The notes beneath the pieces are model-generated. The model saw nothing but the letters and a program-made list of their open reading frames with translations, ran no database searches and was not told the DNA's origin. DNA of 48,212 bases from assembly GCA_006212045.1 (NCBI GenBank), contig PZPK01000030.1, positions 1-48,212 of the forward strand. Reading direction: 5' to 3'. A program made the translations under genes and the position numbers. Origin of the DNA: Oleiphilus sp. Its GTDB lineage: Bacteria; Pseudomonadota; Gammaproteobacteria; Pseudomonadales; Oleiphilaceae. Of this stretch, positions 1-8,345 are shown one piece after another; the first letter of the stretch is position 1; each line of letters opens with the position of its first letter.

Positions 1-950
1 CCGCTGGTACCTATACCCTCACCTACAACGTGTCTGACAGTGCCGGCAATGCCGCCACGAGCATCACCCGTGATGTCATCGTGGCTGACTTAACGGCGCC
101 GGTAATTACCCTGACCGGAAGCAGCACGGTAAATCATGAGCAAGGCACGGCCTACACAGATGCTGGCGCCACCGCCAGTGATACGTTTGATGGAGACCTG
201 TCCTCCAGTATGGTAACCGTGAACAATGTCAACTCCGCCGTTGCAGGAAGCTACACAGTGACCTATGACGTGGCTGATGCAGCCGGCAATAATGCGACTC
301 AGGTTGTTAGAACCGTTATTGTAGCGGACACTACCGTTCCGGTTATCACGCTCTCTGGTAACAGCACCATGGACTTGACCAATGGTACGATCTTCGTCGA
401 TCCAGGATACAGCGCCAGCGACAACATTGATGGAGACATCAGTGGCAATGTCGTCAGAACAGGCACCATCGACATCAACACAGATGGTACCTATGTCCTG
501 AGCTACGACGTCAGTGACGCAGGAGGCAATGCAGCCGTGACGGTCACCCGAACGGTCAATGTCGTGACCCCCAGCACGGTCACGATTGAAGCAGAGACAG
601 CAACCATCGGAGGGCTGCATAGCGTTGCAACCACCCATACCGGCTACCTTGGCTCGGGCTATATCGAACATTCGGGCGAAGGTTATATTGAATATACATT
701 TACCGCCTATGGCGTGCCCTATGACCTCACCGTTCGATATTCCCAGGATGTGGGCGACAGGCCCCTGGAAGTAATTCTCAACAGTACTTCGCTGGGCAAT
801 CTGGCATTCCCGGCAACGGGCAGCATGACCACCTGGTCGGATACAGCAACCTTTACGATTACGCCTCAATCGGGAAGCAACACCTTGAGACTGTCCACAA
901 CCGGATCAAGCGGTGCAAATATCGATCAACTGGTTCTGACACCTCAGTAA
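1..950 (+). CDS. Secreted multi-domain protein, C-terminal part (Ig-like repeats plus CBM-like domain)
   Basis: The reading frame is open from the left edge, so the N-terminus lies outside the window; a GTG at position 30 is internal and not a start. What is visible is the end of one and then two full Ig-like repeats of about 78 residues. They have the pattern PVITLxGxxxx, then DxGxxASDxxDGD, then AGxYxxxYDVxDAxGNxA, which is the DUF5011/HYR type common in adhesins and extracellular enzymes. The last 120 residues begin TIEAETA and contain GYLGSGYIE, resembling CBM6/CBM35-type carbohydrate-binding modules. No sorting signal is seen at the C-terminus. The likely role is an exported polysaccharide-binding protein or enzyme whose catalytic part is upstream. 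A lipoprotein gene follows after 12 bp on the same strand. Confidence 0.75.
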   Translation, partial: AGTYTLTYNVSDSAGNAATSITRDVIVADLTAPVITLTGSSTVNHEQGTAYTDAGATASDTFDGDLSSSMVTVNNVNSAVAGSYTVTYDVADAAGNNATQVVRTVIVADTTVPVITLSGNSTMDLTNGTIFVDPGYSASDNIDGDISGNVVRTGTIDINTDGTYVLSYDVSDAGGNAAVTVTRTVNVVTPSTVTIEAETATIGGLHSVATTHTGYLGSGYIEHSGEGYIEYTFTAYGVPYDLTVRYSQDVGDRPLEVILNSTSLGNLAFPATGSMTTWSDTATFTITPQSGSNTLRLSTTGSSGANIDQLVLTPQ

Positions 951-962
951 CGGGCTATCACA

Positions 963-2486
963 ATGCATCAACTTAAAAAACTGGCGCTTGTCAGCCTCTC
1001 CGCATTAATCCTCACCGCCTGTGGCGGCGGAGGTGGTGGCGGAGGCGCTGGCGGATCTGACAAAAATGACGGGCCGACAGTTCGGACGGGCAATTTTGTT
1101 GACTCACCAGTCGCAGGGGTTCGTTACAAAACGCCCAGTAGAAGTGGGTTAACTGGCCCAAACGGGGAATTCAAGTATCTCGACGGTGAACTCGTTACAT
1201 TTTCAATCGGAAACACAACGCTGGGGGTTGCCGAAGGACAGGAAACGGTAACGCCGTTTACACTGTTTGGCATTGCCCCATTAGCGAAAGAAGCCAAGAT
1301 TTCAGCTGCATTGGCCCAGGATTCGGTCAGCAGTTTCGAACGCGCTTTAAATGTTGCGATGTTGCTGCAAAATCTGGATGTCGATGGCAACCCGGATAAC
1401 GGTATCGATCTGGGAGATGCGCACACGCAACTGGCAAATGACACGATCAATCTGCTGGTAAAATCACGGGATTTCCTCGACCAGATAGAGGTACGCAGCG
1501 CCAAACGTAAACTGTCTATTGATCATCGTCGCGAAATGCTGGCGGCCGTAACACATCTTTATGAGAACCTGGAGATCGAAATCGAATCGAATCAGGTCTC
1601 AAAATTCAATTCCATCATTGATGAAAGTACGCTGCAATCGGTCGACTATGACTATGACGCAAACGGTCTGGTGATGGCAGAACGCACCGATACCAATGGT
1701 GATGGCGAAGCCGATATCGTCAAAACCTTTGAATATGATGACAACGGCAATCCGGTCCGTAGCGAAAACTCCAAAACCGGCGTGGTCGAAACGATGAACT
1801 ATGATGGCAATAACAACCTCATTTCCCGCCAAAGTACATCCGATGCCGGCAGTAGCGTAGAAAGATACAACTACAACAATAATGGCAAAATCAGTCGTTT
1901 CGAGCTGGACAGTGATAACAATGGCGCAGCAGATGCAGTAACGCGTTATTACTATGAAGCCGGCCGATTAGCTTCCTATACTGTGGACAAAGACGGTGAT
2001 AGCGTTATTGATACTGTGGCCCGTTATGTTTACGACAATGGCAGAGTCGCGACCTTCGAAGAGGATCGGGACAATAATGGCATTGCGGATCTGATTATTG
2101 CCTATTCCTATGATGAAAATGGCAATCGCCAGTCATTCAACATTAACGTTTCCCCAGATGGGTTTCCCAGCGCACCAGGGCGATTCACCTACGATGAAAA
2201 CAACAATGTGATTGGCTACGCACTCGACAATGACCTTGACGGCGAGTACGAGTATATTGAGTCCTATACCTATAACAGCCAGGGCCAACGAACATCATAT
2301 TTCAGGGATACCGACGGCGATGGCAATTGGGATAACCGGATTCAGTATTTCTACAACGAAGACGGAAAGCGCATCCAGATGGCCGAAGACCAGAATGGTG
2401 ACGGCATTGCGGACAAGGTTTGGGCCGGAGATTACCAGCCCAAGGTATTGGAAAACGCCTGGGATCTTATTCTGCAACAAGGCTAG
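963..2486 (+). CDS. Lipoprotein with YD-like, Asp-rich repeats
   Basis: This 507-residue protein starts with a lipoprotein signal (MHQLKKLALVSL, then the lipobox LTAC at about residues 17-20) followed by a run of eight glycines, a usual linker in outer-membrane lipoproteins. Residues of about 45-210 form an unassigned region with a short beta-rich motif (GPNGEFKYLDGE). From about residue 220 to the end there are about nine units of roughly 26 residues alternating Y-x-Y-D-x-N-G, as in RHS/YD repeats, with acidic loops such as DTNGDGEAD, DKDGDSVID and DTDGDGNWD that resemble calcium-binding loops. It is probably a surface or periplasmic calcium-dependent structural protein; no enzyme motif was seen. 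No clear ribosome binding site precedes the ATG. The last 20 bases overlap the convergent desaturase gene. Confidence 0.8.
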   Translation: MHQLKKLALVSLSALILTACGGGGGGGGAGGSDKNDGPTVRTGNFVDSPVAGVRYKTPSRSGLTGPNGEFKYLDGELVTFSIGNTTLGVAEGQETVTPFTLFGIAPLAKEAKISAALAQDSVSSFERALNVAMLLQNLDVDGNPDNGIDLGDAHTQLANDTINLLVKSRDFLDQIEVRSAKRKLSIDHRREMLAAVTHLYENLEIEIESNQVSKFNSIIDESTLQSVDYDYDANGLVMAERTDTNGDGEADIVKTFEYDDNGNPVRSENSKTGVVETMNYDGNNNLISRQSTSDAGSSVERYNYNNNGKISRFELDSDNNGAADAVTRYYYEAGRLASYTVDKDGDSVIDTVARYVYDNGRVATFEEDRDNNGIADLIIAYSYDENGNRQSFNINVSPDGFPSAPGRFTYDENNNVIGYALDNDLDGEYEYIESYTYNSQGQRTSYFRDTDGDGNWDNRIQYFYNEDGKRIQMAEDQNGDGIADKVWAGDYQPKVLENAWDLILQQG

Positions 2487-3363
2487 TCTTTTCGGCTACC
2501 CTTGGCTCGCTCGCTGAGGTATAAGTCTCTTCCACATAGGAAGGTGACTTGTACAAGATTCTCAGATTCCTGAAACGCCATACGTCCCTGAACATCTGTA
2601 TCAATTCATCAAGGTTCAGCCGCAAGGGATTAAAGGTTGTCGGTTGTCGAACCGTGAGTCCATATTCCAGCTCACCCACCTTGCTCTCATCGACAAACGT
2701 ACCAAACAATCGGTCCCATATAATCAGCACTCCGCCAAAATTACGGTCGATCTGATCCGGTTTACAGCCATGATGCACACGATGATGTGAAGGTGTATTA
2801 AGCACCCACTCCAAGGGACCAAGACGCTTCACCACTTCGGTATGCAGGAAAAACTGATAGGCAAGGCTGGCCTCAATCGCGATGAGTGCCCAGTTTTTCT
2901 CGAAGCCAACCAAGGCGAGTGGCAGCCACCAAATGGTCCAACTGAAATTCAGATCCATTAGAAAGTTCTGACGCAGAGCTGTCGAGAAATTGAGATTTTT
3001 AGAAGAATGATGCGTCACATGATTTGCCCAGAACCAACGCACCTTATGCATCGTGAAATGATAGAGATAGTAGAAAAAGTCCTGCGCCACAAACAATAAC
3101 AAAAAGCTGAGCAGACCGGCTTCAAACTGCAGCTGTAAACCGAAACCGCGCACGTATTCATAGAAAACCTGAATGAACAGCGCTACCGCAATCCCGTCAA
3201 ACACTTTGTACATCGCACCGGTCGACATATTTGCCAGAGTTTCTCGCCAAGTATAGGAATGGCGTCCCTGACGCGCTAGATACCAGGCTTCCCAGGCGAT
3301 AATGGCTGTGAAAACCACTCCAAAGATGCCGATAAAGATTAAGGCATGGATGACGTCCTGCAT
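2467..3363 (-). CDS. Sterol desaturase / fatty acid hydroxylase family membrane protein
   Basis: This 298-residue protein has the three histidine clusters of the di-iron fatty acid hydroxylase superfamily: HFTMH (HX3H), HVTHH (HX2HH) and HRVHH (HX2HH). Hydrophobic segments near residues 5-25, 45-65, 80-105 and 145-165 indicate an integral membrane protein. Family members hydroxylate or desaturate sterols, carotenoids or alkyl lipids with O2. The substrate cannot be told from sequence, and bacteria often carry several such genes. A good Shine-Dalgarno (AGGAG, 7 bases before the ATG) supports the start. It is divergent from an AraC-type regulator that may control it, and its 3' end overlaps the upstream lipoprotein gene tail-to-tail. 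Confidence 0.85.
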   Translation of the reverse strand: MQDVIHALIFIGIFGVVFTAIIAWEAWYLARQGRHSYTWRETLANMSTGAMYKVFDGIAVALFIQVFYEYVRGFGLQLQFEAGLLSFLLLFVAQDFFYYLYHFTMHKVRWFWANHVTHHSSKNLNFSTALRQNFLMDLNFSWTIWWLPLALVGFEKNWALIAIEASLAYQFFLHTEVVKRLGPLEWVLNTPSHHRVHHGCKPDQIDRNFGGVLIIWDRLFGTFVDESKVGELEYGLTVRQPTTFNPLRLNLDELIQMFRDVWRFRNLRILYKSPSYVEETYTSASEPRVAEKTSLVAE

Positions 3364-3390
3364 GTTTGCTCCTGTCTCTGCTGCTATTTC

Positions 3391-3457
3391 GATAGTGGAC
3401 TAGTTTATCCCTCAAAATAAGCCTAGTATTGACACTATCAGCCCTATTTTTGACAAT
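3391..3457. promoter_or_regulatory. Divergent desaturase/araC control region with inverted repeat and promoter
   Basis: Between the two divergent genes the heptamers GATAGTG (3391-3397) and CACTATC (3433-3439) form an exact inverted repeat with a 35-bp gap. A candidate promoter for the AraC gene has TTGACA at 3429-3434 and GACAAT at 3452-3457 with a 17-bp spacer. The repeat arm overlaps the -35 box, which would fit autoregulation by the AraC protein. This is inference from sequence pattern only. Confidence 0.45.
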
Positions 3458-3473
3458 CTGCGCCAACAACGAC

Positions 3474-4478
3474 ATGCTAAATGATTACTTTATTACCCGT
3501 GATGCACCCGGCTTTGTGCTGCGTTTTATCCAGAAAAAAGGACTGAAACTCCCGGAGCTGGAGAATCGCTTGCTTGCCTACAGTGGCAAGCAGCATCTGA
3601 GCTATGAGCAATGGTGGCAGTTATTGGAGGAGCTGGACGGCGCAGTGAAGAAACCGGCTTTAGGCGTCATCGTCGGACAAAGCATTGAAGTCGCCCATTG
3701 TGGCGTGTTGGGCTATTTATTCCGAACCAGTCAAAACGTACTGGATGCCCTCTCCTGCTACCGTCGCTATGAGAGACTGCTCTATGCAGGAAGCGCGGCA
3801 GAAGCGCATATTGAGAATCAGGAAATGACACTGATCTGGCCAACAGATCAGGGCTTATCGAGCCAGATCTCGGATGCCTTGTTGCTTTCGGCATTGGTCA
3901 ACATCATCAGGGAAATTCTCAACCTTGATCATATTTCGCCGCTACGGGTCAGTTTTACCCATCCGGTGCCCGAATCCGATATGGCAACCTATCAGGATTT
4001 CTTTAAAGGCAGGATCACGTCCGGAGCCCCTCGACTTGAAATCACTTTCGCCTTGCAGGATCTGCTGCGACCGATTCCCTTTCACGATGAAACCTTACAC
4101 CGCATTCTTGATCAACAGGCCGAGGAACTGATCAGACATCTGCCCGAGCAAGATGATTTTCTGACGGCGTTGCGTAACACCATAGCTCAAAACCTGCACA
4201 ATGGTGCCTGCGAGGCGGCTCAGGCAGCACAGGCCATGAATATCTCAACGAGGACTTTGCATCGCCGGCTTCAGCAAAGGGGCACTTTATTTCGCACAAT
4301 TCTACAGGACGTCAGAAAAACCATGGCGAGACACTACCTGGCTGACCCGACCCTATCCATCGCGGAAATTACTCTGCTTCTGGGTTATAGCGAACAAAGC
4401 GCTTTTAACCGGGCACATCAAGCCTGGTATGGAAAGACGCCCCTTCGGCACCGACACTCACTCACCGAGCAAGTCTAG
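3474..4478 (+). CDS. AraC-family transcriptional regulator (ArgR/OruR-like type)
   Basis: This 334-residue protein has two parts. Residues of about 20-205 match the N-terminal effector domain found in OruR/ArgR-like AraC regulators (the arabinose-binding-domain-like family PF12625). The last 90 residues are a double helix-turn-helix AraC DNA-binding domain (AAQAMNISTRTLHRRLQQRG, then LADPTLSIAEITLLLGYSEQ, ending FNRAHQAWYGKTPLRHR). The ATG at 3474 is chosen over an upstream TTG at 3429 because the latter sits in the -35 box of the candidate promoter. It is divergent from the desaturase and is its most likely regulator. It ends 14 bp before the convergent argC. Confidence 0.88.
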   Translation: MLNDYFITRDAPGFVLRFIQKKGLKLPELENRLLAYSGKQHLSYEQWWQLLEELDGAVKKPALGVIVGQSIEVAHCGVLGYLFRTSQNVLDALSCYRRYERLLYAGSAAEAHIENQEMTLIWPTDQGLSSQISDALLLSALVNIIREILNLDHISPLRVSFTHPVPESDMATYQDFFKGRITSGAPRLEITFALQDLLRPIPFHDETLHRILDQQAEELIRHLPEQDDFLTALRNTIAQNLHNGACEAAQAAQAMNISTRTLHRRLQQRGTLFRTILQDVRKTMARHYLADPTLSIAEITLLLGYSEQSAFNRAHQAWYGKTPLRHRHSLTEQV

Positions 4479-4492
4479 TGTTCGCCACAGGT

Positions 4493-5434
4493 TTATTGCA
4501 GACCCGTGCGCTCGTCAAGCCCGAGCCGACAGTTCATGTTTTGAACTGCCGCGCCGGAAGCGCCTTTACCAAGATTGTCCAATCGCGCTACGAGATAAAT
4601 TCTGTCCTCCGATGAGAACACAAACAACTCAATCCGGTTAGAACCATTCAGGGCGGTTGGATTCAAAAAGCCATCCTGCAAGCAGGACTCATCATTCAGC
4701 TCATGGACAGAAACGAAGGCTTCATCACGGTAAGCTTCATGCAACGCTGCGTGAACACTTTCTCCTGTGCCTTCAATATGGCTGGCATGCAAGGCGATGG
4801 AAACCAGCATACCTTGCGAAAAATTACCGACGGTCGGGACAAAGACGGGCGCAGATTCAAGACCTGTCATCGCTTGCATTTCCGGCAGATGCTTGTGGTT
4901 CAGGTCCAGATTTTTGAGCCGCGCTGCCGCATCGTAAGCCTGCGCTTCCGACATGGCCGCATAATCGGCAATCATATTCTTTCCGCCACCGCTGTAACCG
5001 GTAATCGCGCTGACAGACAGTGGGTAGGATCTTGGTACCAGACCGGCTTCAATCAATGGTCGCATCAGCATAATCATCCCGGTGGGATAACAACCTGGGT
5101 TTGCCAAACGGTTGCTCTTGCGTATTTTATCCCGGTAGCCGGTCAATTCCGGTATACCGTAAACCCAGTCAGGGTTAACTCGAAACGCAGTCGAAGCATC
5201 AATAATCACGGTTTCCGGGTTTTCGATCAATGCTACTGCTTCTTTACTCGCTTCATCCGGCAGGCACAAAAAAACGACTTGCGCCTTGTTGAGGTACTCG
5301 CGCCGCAACTCCGGCTCTTTTTTGCGTTCTTCCGGAATACTCAAGAGCTCAATTTCAGGATGCGCCGAAAGACGATCCTGTATCTGCAAGCCGGTTGTGC
5401 CATATTGGCCATCGATGTAGGCGGTAAAACTCAT
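4493..5434 (-). CDS. argC: N-acetyl-gamma-glutamyl-phosphate reductase, type 2
   Basis: This 313-residue cytoplasmic enzyme catalyses NADPH-dependent reduction of N-acetylglutamyl phosphate to the semialdehyde, the third step of arginine biosynthesis. The short length and the start YIDGQYGTTGLQI mark the type-2 subfamily; type-1 enzymes are about 340-350 residues. The catalytic cysteine lies in NPGCYPTG near residue 117, and the Rossmann N-terminus and the C-terminal GKGASGAAVQN segment are intact. It is the last gene of a minus-strand run with avtA and an amidotransferase, with 52 bp between it and avtA. Many gammaproteobacteria also keep a type-1 argC elsewhere, so this copy could be secondary. 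Confidence 0.92.
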   Translation of the reverse strand: MSFTAYIDGQYGTTGLQIQDRLSAHPEIELLSIPEERKKEPELRREYLNKAQVVFLCLPDEASKEAVALIENPETVIIDASTAFRVNPDWVYGIPELTGYRDKIRKSNRLANPGCYPTGMIMLMRPLIEAGLVPRSYPLSVSAITGYSGGGKNMIADYAAMSEAQAYDAAARLKNLDLNHKHLPEMQAMTGLESAPVFVPTVGNFSQGMLVSIALHASHIEGTGESVHAALHEAYRDEAFVSVHELNDESCLQDGFLNPTALNGSNRIELFVFSSEDRIYLVARLDNLGKGASGAAVQNMNCRLGLDERTGLQ

Positions 5435-5486
5435 GAAATGCTAATCCTCCGGAAATCCATGATGCTGTTCTTAAGCCTGCGTATTT

Positions 5487-6758
5487 TCAGGCCTGCGTAC
5501 TATAGGCACTTCGTACCTCTTCAGCAATAATCGCCAGCCCTTTTTCAACCAAAGCTTCATCCTGCGAATAGGTGATACGTAAACACTCATGCTGATGACG
5601 CCACTTTCCTGACGCGCCCTCTGCCAAACCAGGAAAGAAGTGATGACCCGGAACCACCAGCACGCCCCTATCCTTGAGCTTTTCGTAAAGTTCCTGGCTG
5701 CTCAATGGACAGTCCTGCAGCCACAACCATAGAAACATGGCACCTTCGACTTTGTGCAGGCGGAACGGGACATCCTTAAGAAAAGTACGCAAATGATCCT
5801 CTGCCCGCTTTGCTTTTTCCTGATAAAACGGTTTCACCACATCCCGGCTTAACTGAATAATCTCGCCTGATTTCACCATATCGCAAGCCAGCATGCTGCC
5901 GAAGCTGCCAGTGGCCAGATTCAAAATGGCATTGACACCTGACAGCGCATGAATAATGTCCGGATTGGCGATCACAATACCGGTGCGCGCAGCTGGTAAA
6001 CCGAATTTGGATAAACTCAAACACAACACCGTATTTTCGTTCCAGAACGCTTGAGCTTCGGTGAAGATCAGGTTCGGGAATGGTGTACCGTAAGCACTGT
6101 CCACAATCAGTGGAATGTCGCGAGCCCGAGCCATCGCATCAAGTTTTTCCATTTCCCCATCGGTCAGTACGTTACCGGTAGGGTTGGTAGGACGGGAAAC
6201 ACAAATGGCGCCCGTCTGTTCAGTGAGCTCAAGGCTGGAGAAGTCCACATGGTACTTAAAGGTTGTTTCGTCAATCAGCTCCAATTCCGGACGATTGGCG
6301 GTGAAAAAATTCTGGCTCAATCCCGCATCACTATAGCCAATATATTCGGGGGCCAGCGGCAGCTGGATCTGCTTCTGACTGCCATCGGAACACTTGCCGG
6401 CAAACAGGTTGAACAACATGAAAAATGCCGCCTGACTGCCGTTCGTCAGGGCGATATTGCGATTTGACAGGTCCCAGCCATATTCCCGATTCAACAAATC
6501 CCGAATTGCCGAGACGAATTCAACTTCGCCCTGTGGCGGATCGTAGACACCTATCAGGCGTTGAAAATCGCTTTTGGAATCAAGAATACTTTGCAAGCGT
6601 TCCTTAAAGCGCTGTTGCACTTTCGGTATATGCGCAGGATTGCCTCCCCCCATCATGATCATCTCTGAATCGCCTGCCAAGGCATGTCCCAGATCTTCCA
6701 TCAGGGTCGTGATACCGGATTTACCTGCGAACTTGTCTCCGAATGCTGAAAGTTTCAT
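5487..6758 (-). CDS. avtA: Valine-pyruvate aminotransferase
   Basis: This 423-residue PLP-dependent class-I/II aminotransferase is close in length to the enterobacterial AvtA (417 residues). It shares the diagnostic start LSAFGDKFAGKSGITTLMEDL followed by MGGGNPAHIP. The PLP lysine is in SLSKFGLPAARTG, and VSRPTNPTGNV and the C-terminal arginine region LRITYS are present. It interconverts valine and 2-oxoisovalerate using pyruvate/alanine. Its ATG overlaps the stop of the upstream amidotransferase gene by four bases (ATGA), which implies translational coupling. Confidence 0.92.
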   Translation of the reverse strand: MKLSAFGDKFAGKSGITTLMEDLGHALAGDSEMIMMGGGNPAHIPKVQQRFKERLQSILDSKSDFQRLIGVYDPPQGEVEFVSAIRDLLNREYGWDLSNRNIALTNGSQAAFFMLFNLFAGKCSDGSQKQIQLPLAPEYIGYSDAGLSQNFFTANRPELELIDETTFKYHVDFSSLELTEQTGAICVSRPTNPTGNVLTDGEMEKLDAMARARDIPLIVDSAYGTPFPNLIFTEAQAFWNENTVLCLSLSKFGLPAARTGIVIANPDIIHALSGVNAILNLATGSFGSMLACDMVKSGEIIQLSRDVVKPFYQEKAKRAEDHLRTFLKDVPFRLHKVEGAMFLWLWLQDCPLSSQELYEKLKDRGVLVVPGHHFFPGLAEGASGKWRHQHECLRITYSQDEALVEKGLAIIAEEVRSAYSTQA

Positions 6759-7480
6759 CTCTGTACCTCAGACTTGATAAAGGCCGTTACCCAGTTTGCT
6801 ACCAGCTCGTTATCGAGATTCATATACAGGGAATCCAGAGCCTGCTGATACTGTCCGGGTCGATAGCGCGCTTGACGCAAATGCATCAACCCTTCCATGT
6901 AGGGCTTTGTAAATTCGGGATGTCCCTGAAAAGACAGCAGTTTGCGCGGTTCATAGTAAGCTCCGTTCGGACAAAAATGATTGCCATACAAGCGCATGGC
7001 TCCCGGAGGTAAAGCCGTCACCTGGTCCTGATGGCTGTAGAGCAGACACAAACGGTCAGGCAAGGGGGTCAACCACTCCGGTAACTGCCCGGCAGCCTGT
7101 TTCTGATGCACCATCGCACCAAGGCCCCAACCCAGCTCGGACTTTTCGGCACACCCTCCCAGCGTATGCGCCAGCATCTGGTGTCCAAAACAGAAACCGA
7201 CCAAGGGAACACCTTCGGTATAGGCATGCGAGATAAATGCGGCTAGCCCCGGGAGCCATGCTTCCTGGTCATACACGCCTGACTTGCTGCCCGTGAGTAA
7301 ATAGGCATCACATTCGTCGAGCGAGACCGGGAAACAGCCACTCACGACCGGATAGCTCTGAAACTGCAGATCGCTATCCGCGCCAGAAAGAAGTGTCTTA
7401 AACATCTCACTGTAACTGAGATAAGCCGGTTTTAGCTCCGGTGCCAACTCGTCACAATCCAGAATACCGATGCGAATCAT
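6755..7480 (-). CDS. Class-I glutamine amidotransferase-like protein
   Basis: This 241-residue protein has the class-I amidotransferase fold. The nucleophile elbow is GFCFGHQMLAH with Cys near residue 96, and the His/Glu pair is in FQGHPEF near residue 185. It looks like the stand-alone GMP-synthase-like group (YLTGSKSGVYD upstream of the elbow) that hydrolyses glutamine or gamma-glutamyl compounds; no synthetase domain is attached. The ATG at 7480 is preferred because GGAG lies 12 bases upstream, while the ATG at 7498 has no ribosome binding site. It is first in an operon with avtA (four-base overlap) and argC, so a role in amino-nitrogen metabolism is likely, but the true substrate is unknown. 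Confidence 0.82.
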   Translation of the reverse strand: MIRIGILDCDELAPELKPAYLSYSEMFKTLLSGADSDLQFQSYPVVSGCFPVSLDECDAYLLTGSKSGVYDQEAWLPGLAAFISHAYTEGVPLVGFCFGHQMLAHTLGGCAEKSELGWGLGAMVHQKQAAGQLPEWLTPLPDRLCLLYSHQDQVTALPPGAMRLYGNHFCPNGAYYEPRKLLSFQGHPEFTKPYMEGLMHLRQARYRPGQYQQALDSLYMNLDNELVANWVTAFIKSEVQR

Positions 7481-7619
7481 TTTCGTGTCACTCTCCATGA
7501 ATGAGGGTCCAAATTGGGCTTGTTATCATATCGTAAGGCTTTGGGACTTGTGTTCACAGGCTTACCGCATTAATTTCTATCCGCTTGTTCCTTTCCACTG
7601 TTTTGACAAAGAGTCCATT

Positions 7620-8345
7620 ATGATTGCAATCAGACCTCGTCAGATTTTCACCTTCTCATTTTTGCTATTGCTTGTTGTCACTATTGTTCTGTTCTCTCGC
7701 CCGGCTCAATCGCTAGAAAAACCACCGCTGATTACAGTCACAGCCGAAGGAAAAACCAGCGCAACCCCCGATCAGGCAACGCTGTCGCTGCAGTTTTCGG
7801 AAACCCGGCTGGAGGCCAGTGAAGCTCGGAATCTTGTTGACCAGCAAGTCGCGCGGCTGATCGCGGTGCTCGAAAACTATGCCATCAAGGAGCAATCCCT
7901 GGATACCAGCCAGATTCATATCCAGCCCCAATACGATTATCGAAACAACCAACGCGAGTTCAGGGGCTACCAGGTCGTTCGACAGGTTGGTTTTTCACTC
8001 AGTGACCTGTCGCAACTCGATGCACTACTCAAATCTCTCACCGAGAATGAAGTCAACCAACTCAACCAGATCGAGTTCGGCTTGTCCAAACCTGCATTCT
8101 ATCAACATCAAGCGTTGAAACATGCCATGGCAAATGCCAAAGCGACAGCCACGAGAATTGCCCAGGGTTTTGGCGTCACGCTGGGAAAAATCCACAGCGT
8201 GTCTTATCAGGCTCAGGCAAGCGAGCTTCCCCAGCGCCAGGCGCGAATGCAGATGGAACTCGCCTCCGTTCAAGCTGACTCGACTTATCAGCAAAAAGAT
8301 CTGGATTTTATGGCCCATATCCAGGTTGCGTTCACTTTCGAATAA
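7620..8345 (+). CDS. SIMPL (DUF541) domain periplasmic protein
   Basis: This 241-residue protein starts with a signal peptide (hydrophobic core FSFLLLLVVTIVLF and likely cleavage after PAQS near residue 31). The rest matches the SIMPL/DUF541 family (E. coli YggE-like): ITVTAEGKTSATPDQATLSL, a central YRGYQVVR-like strand, and LKHAMANAKATATRIAQ. Members are periplasmic or outer-membrane associated and have been linked to oxidative stress; no enzymatic activity is established. The ATG at 7620 begins the signal peptide, and the longer frame from 7470 adds an implausible leader. The gene is divergent from the amidotransferase operon and converges on the EamA gene with a 14-bp overlap. Confidence 0.87.
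   Translation: MIAIRPRQIFTFSFLLLLVVTIVLFSRPAQSLEKPPLITVTAEGKTSATPDQATLSLQFSETRLEASEARNLVDQQVARLIAVLENYAIKEQSLDTSQIHIQPQYDYRNNQREFRGYQVVRQVGFSLSDLSQLDALLKSLTENEVNQLNQIEFGLSKPAFYQHQALKHAMANAKATATRIAQGFGVTLGKIHSVSYQAQASELPQRQARMQMELASVQADSTYQQKDLDFMAHIQVAFTFE

Noticed and set aside
90-869. Long minus-strand frame opposite the Ig/CBM gene
   Set aside because: It mirrors the repeat-rich plus-strand protein, which has recognisable domains; the minus frame has none.
4703-5530. 275-residue plus-strand frame over argC
   Set aside because: Antisense to argC, which has all family motifs; no domain or ribosome binding site supports it.
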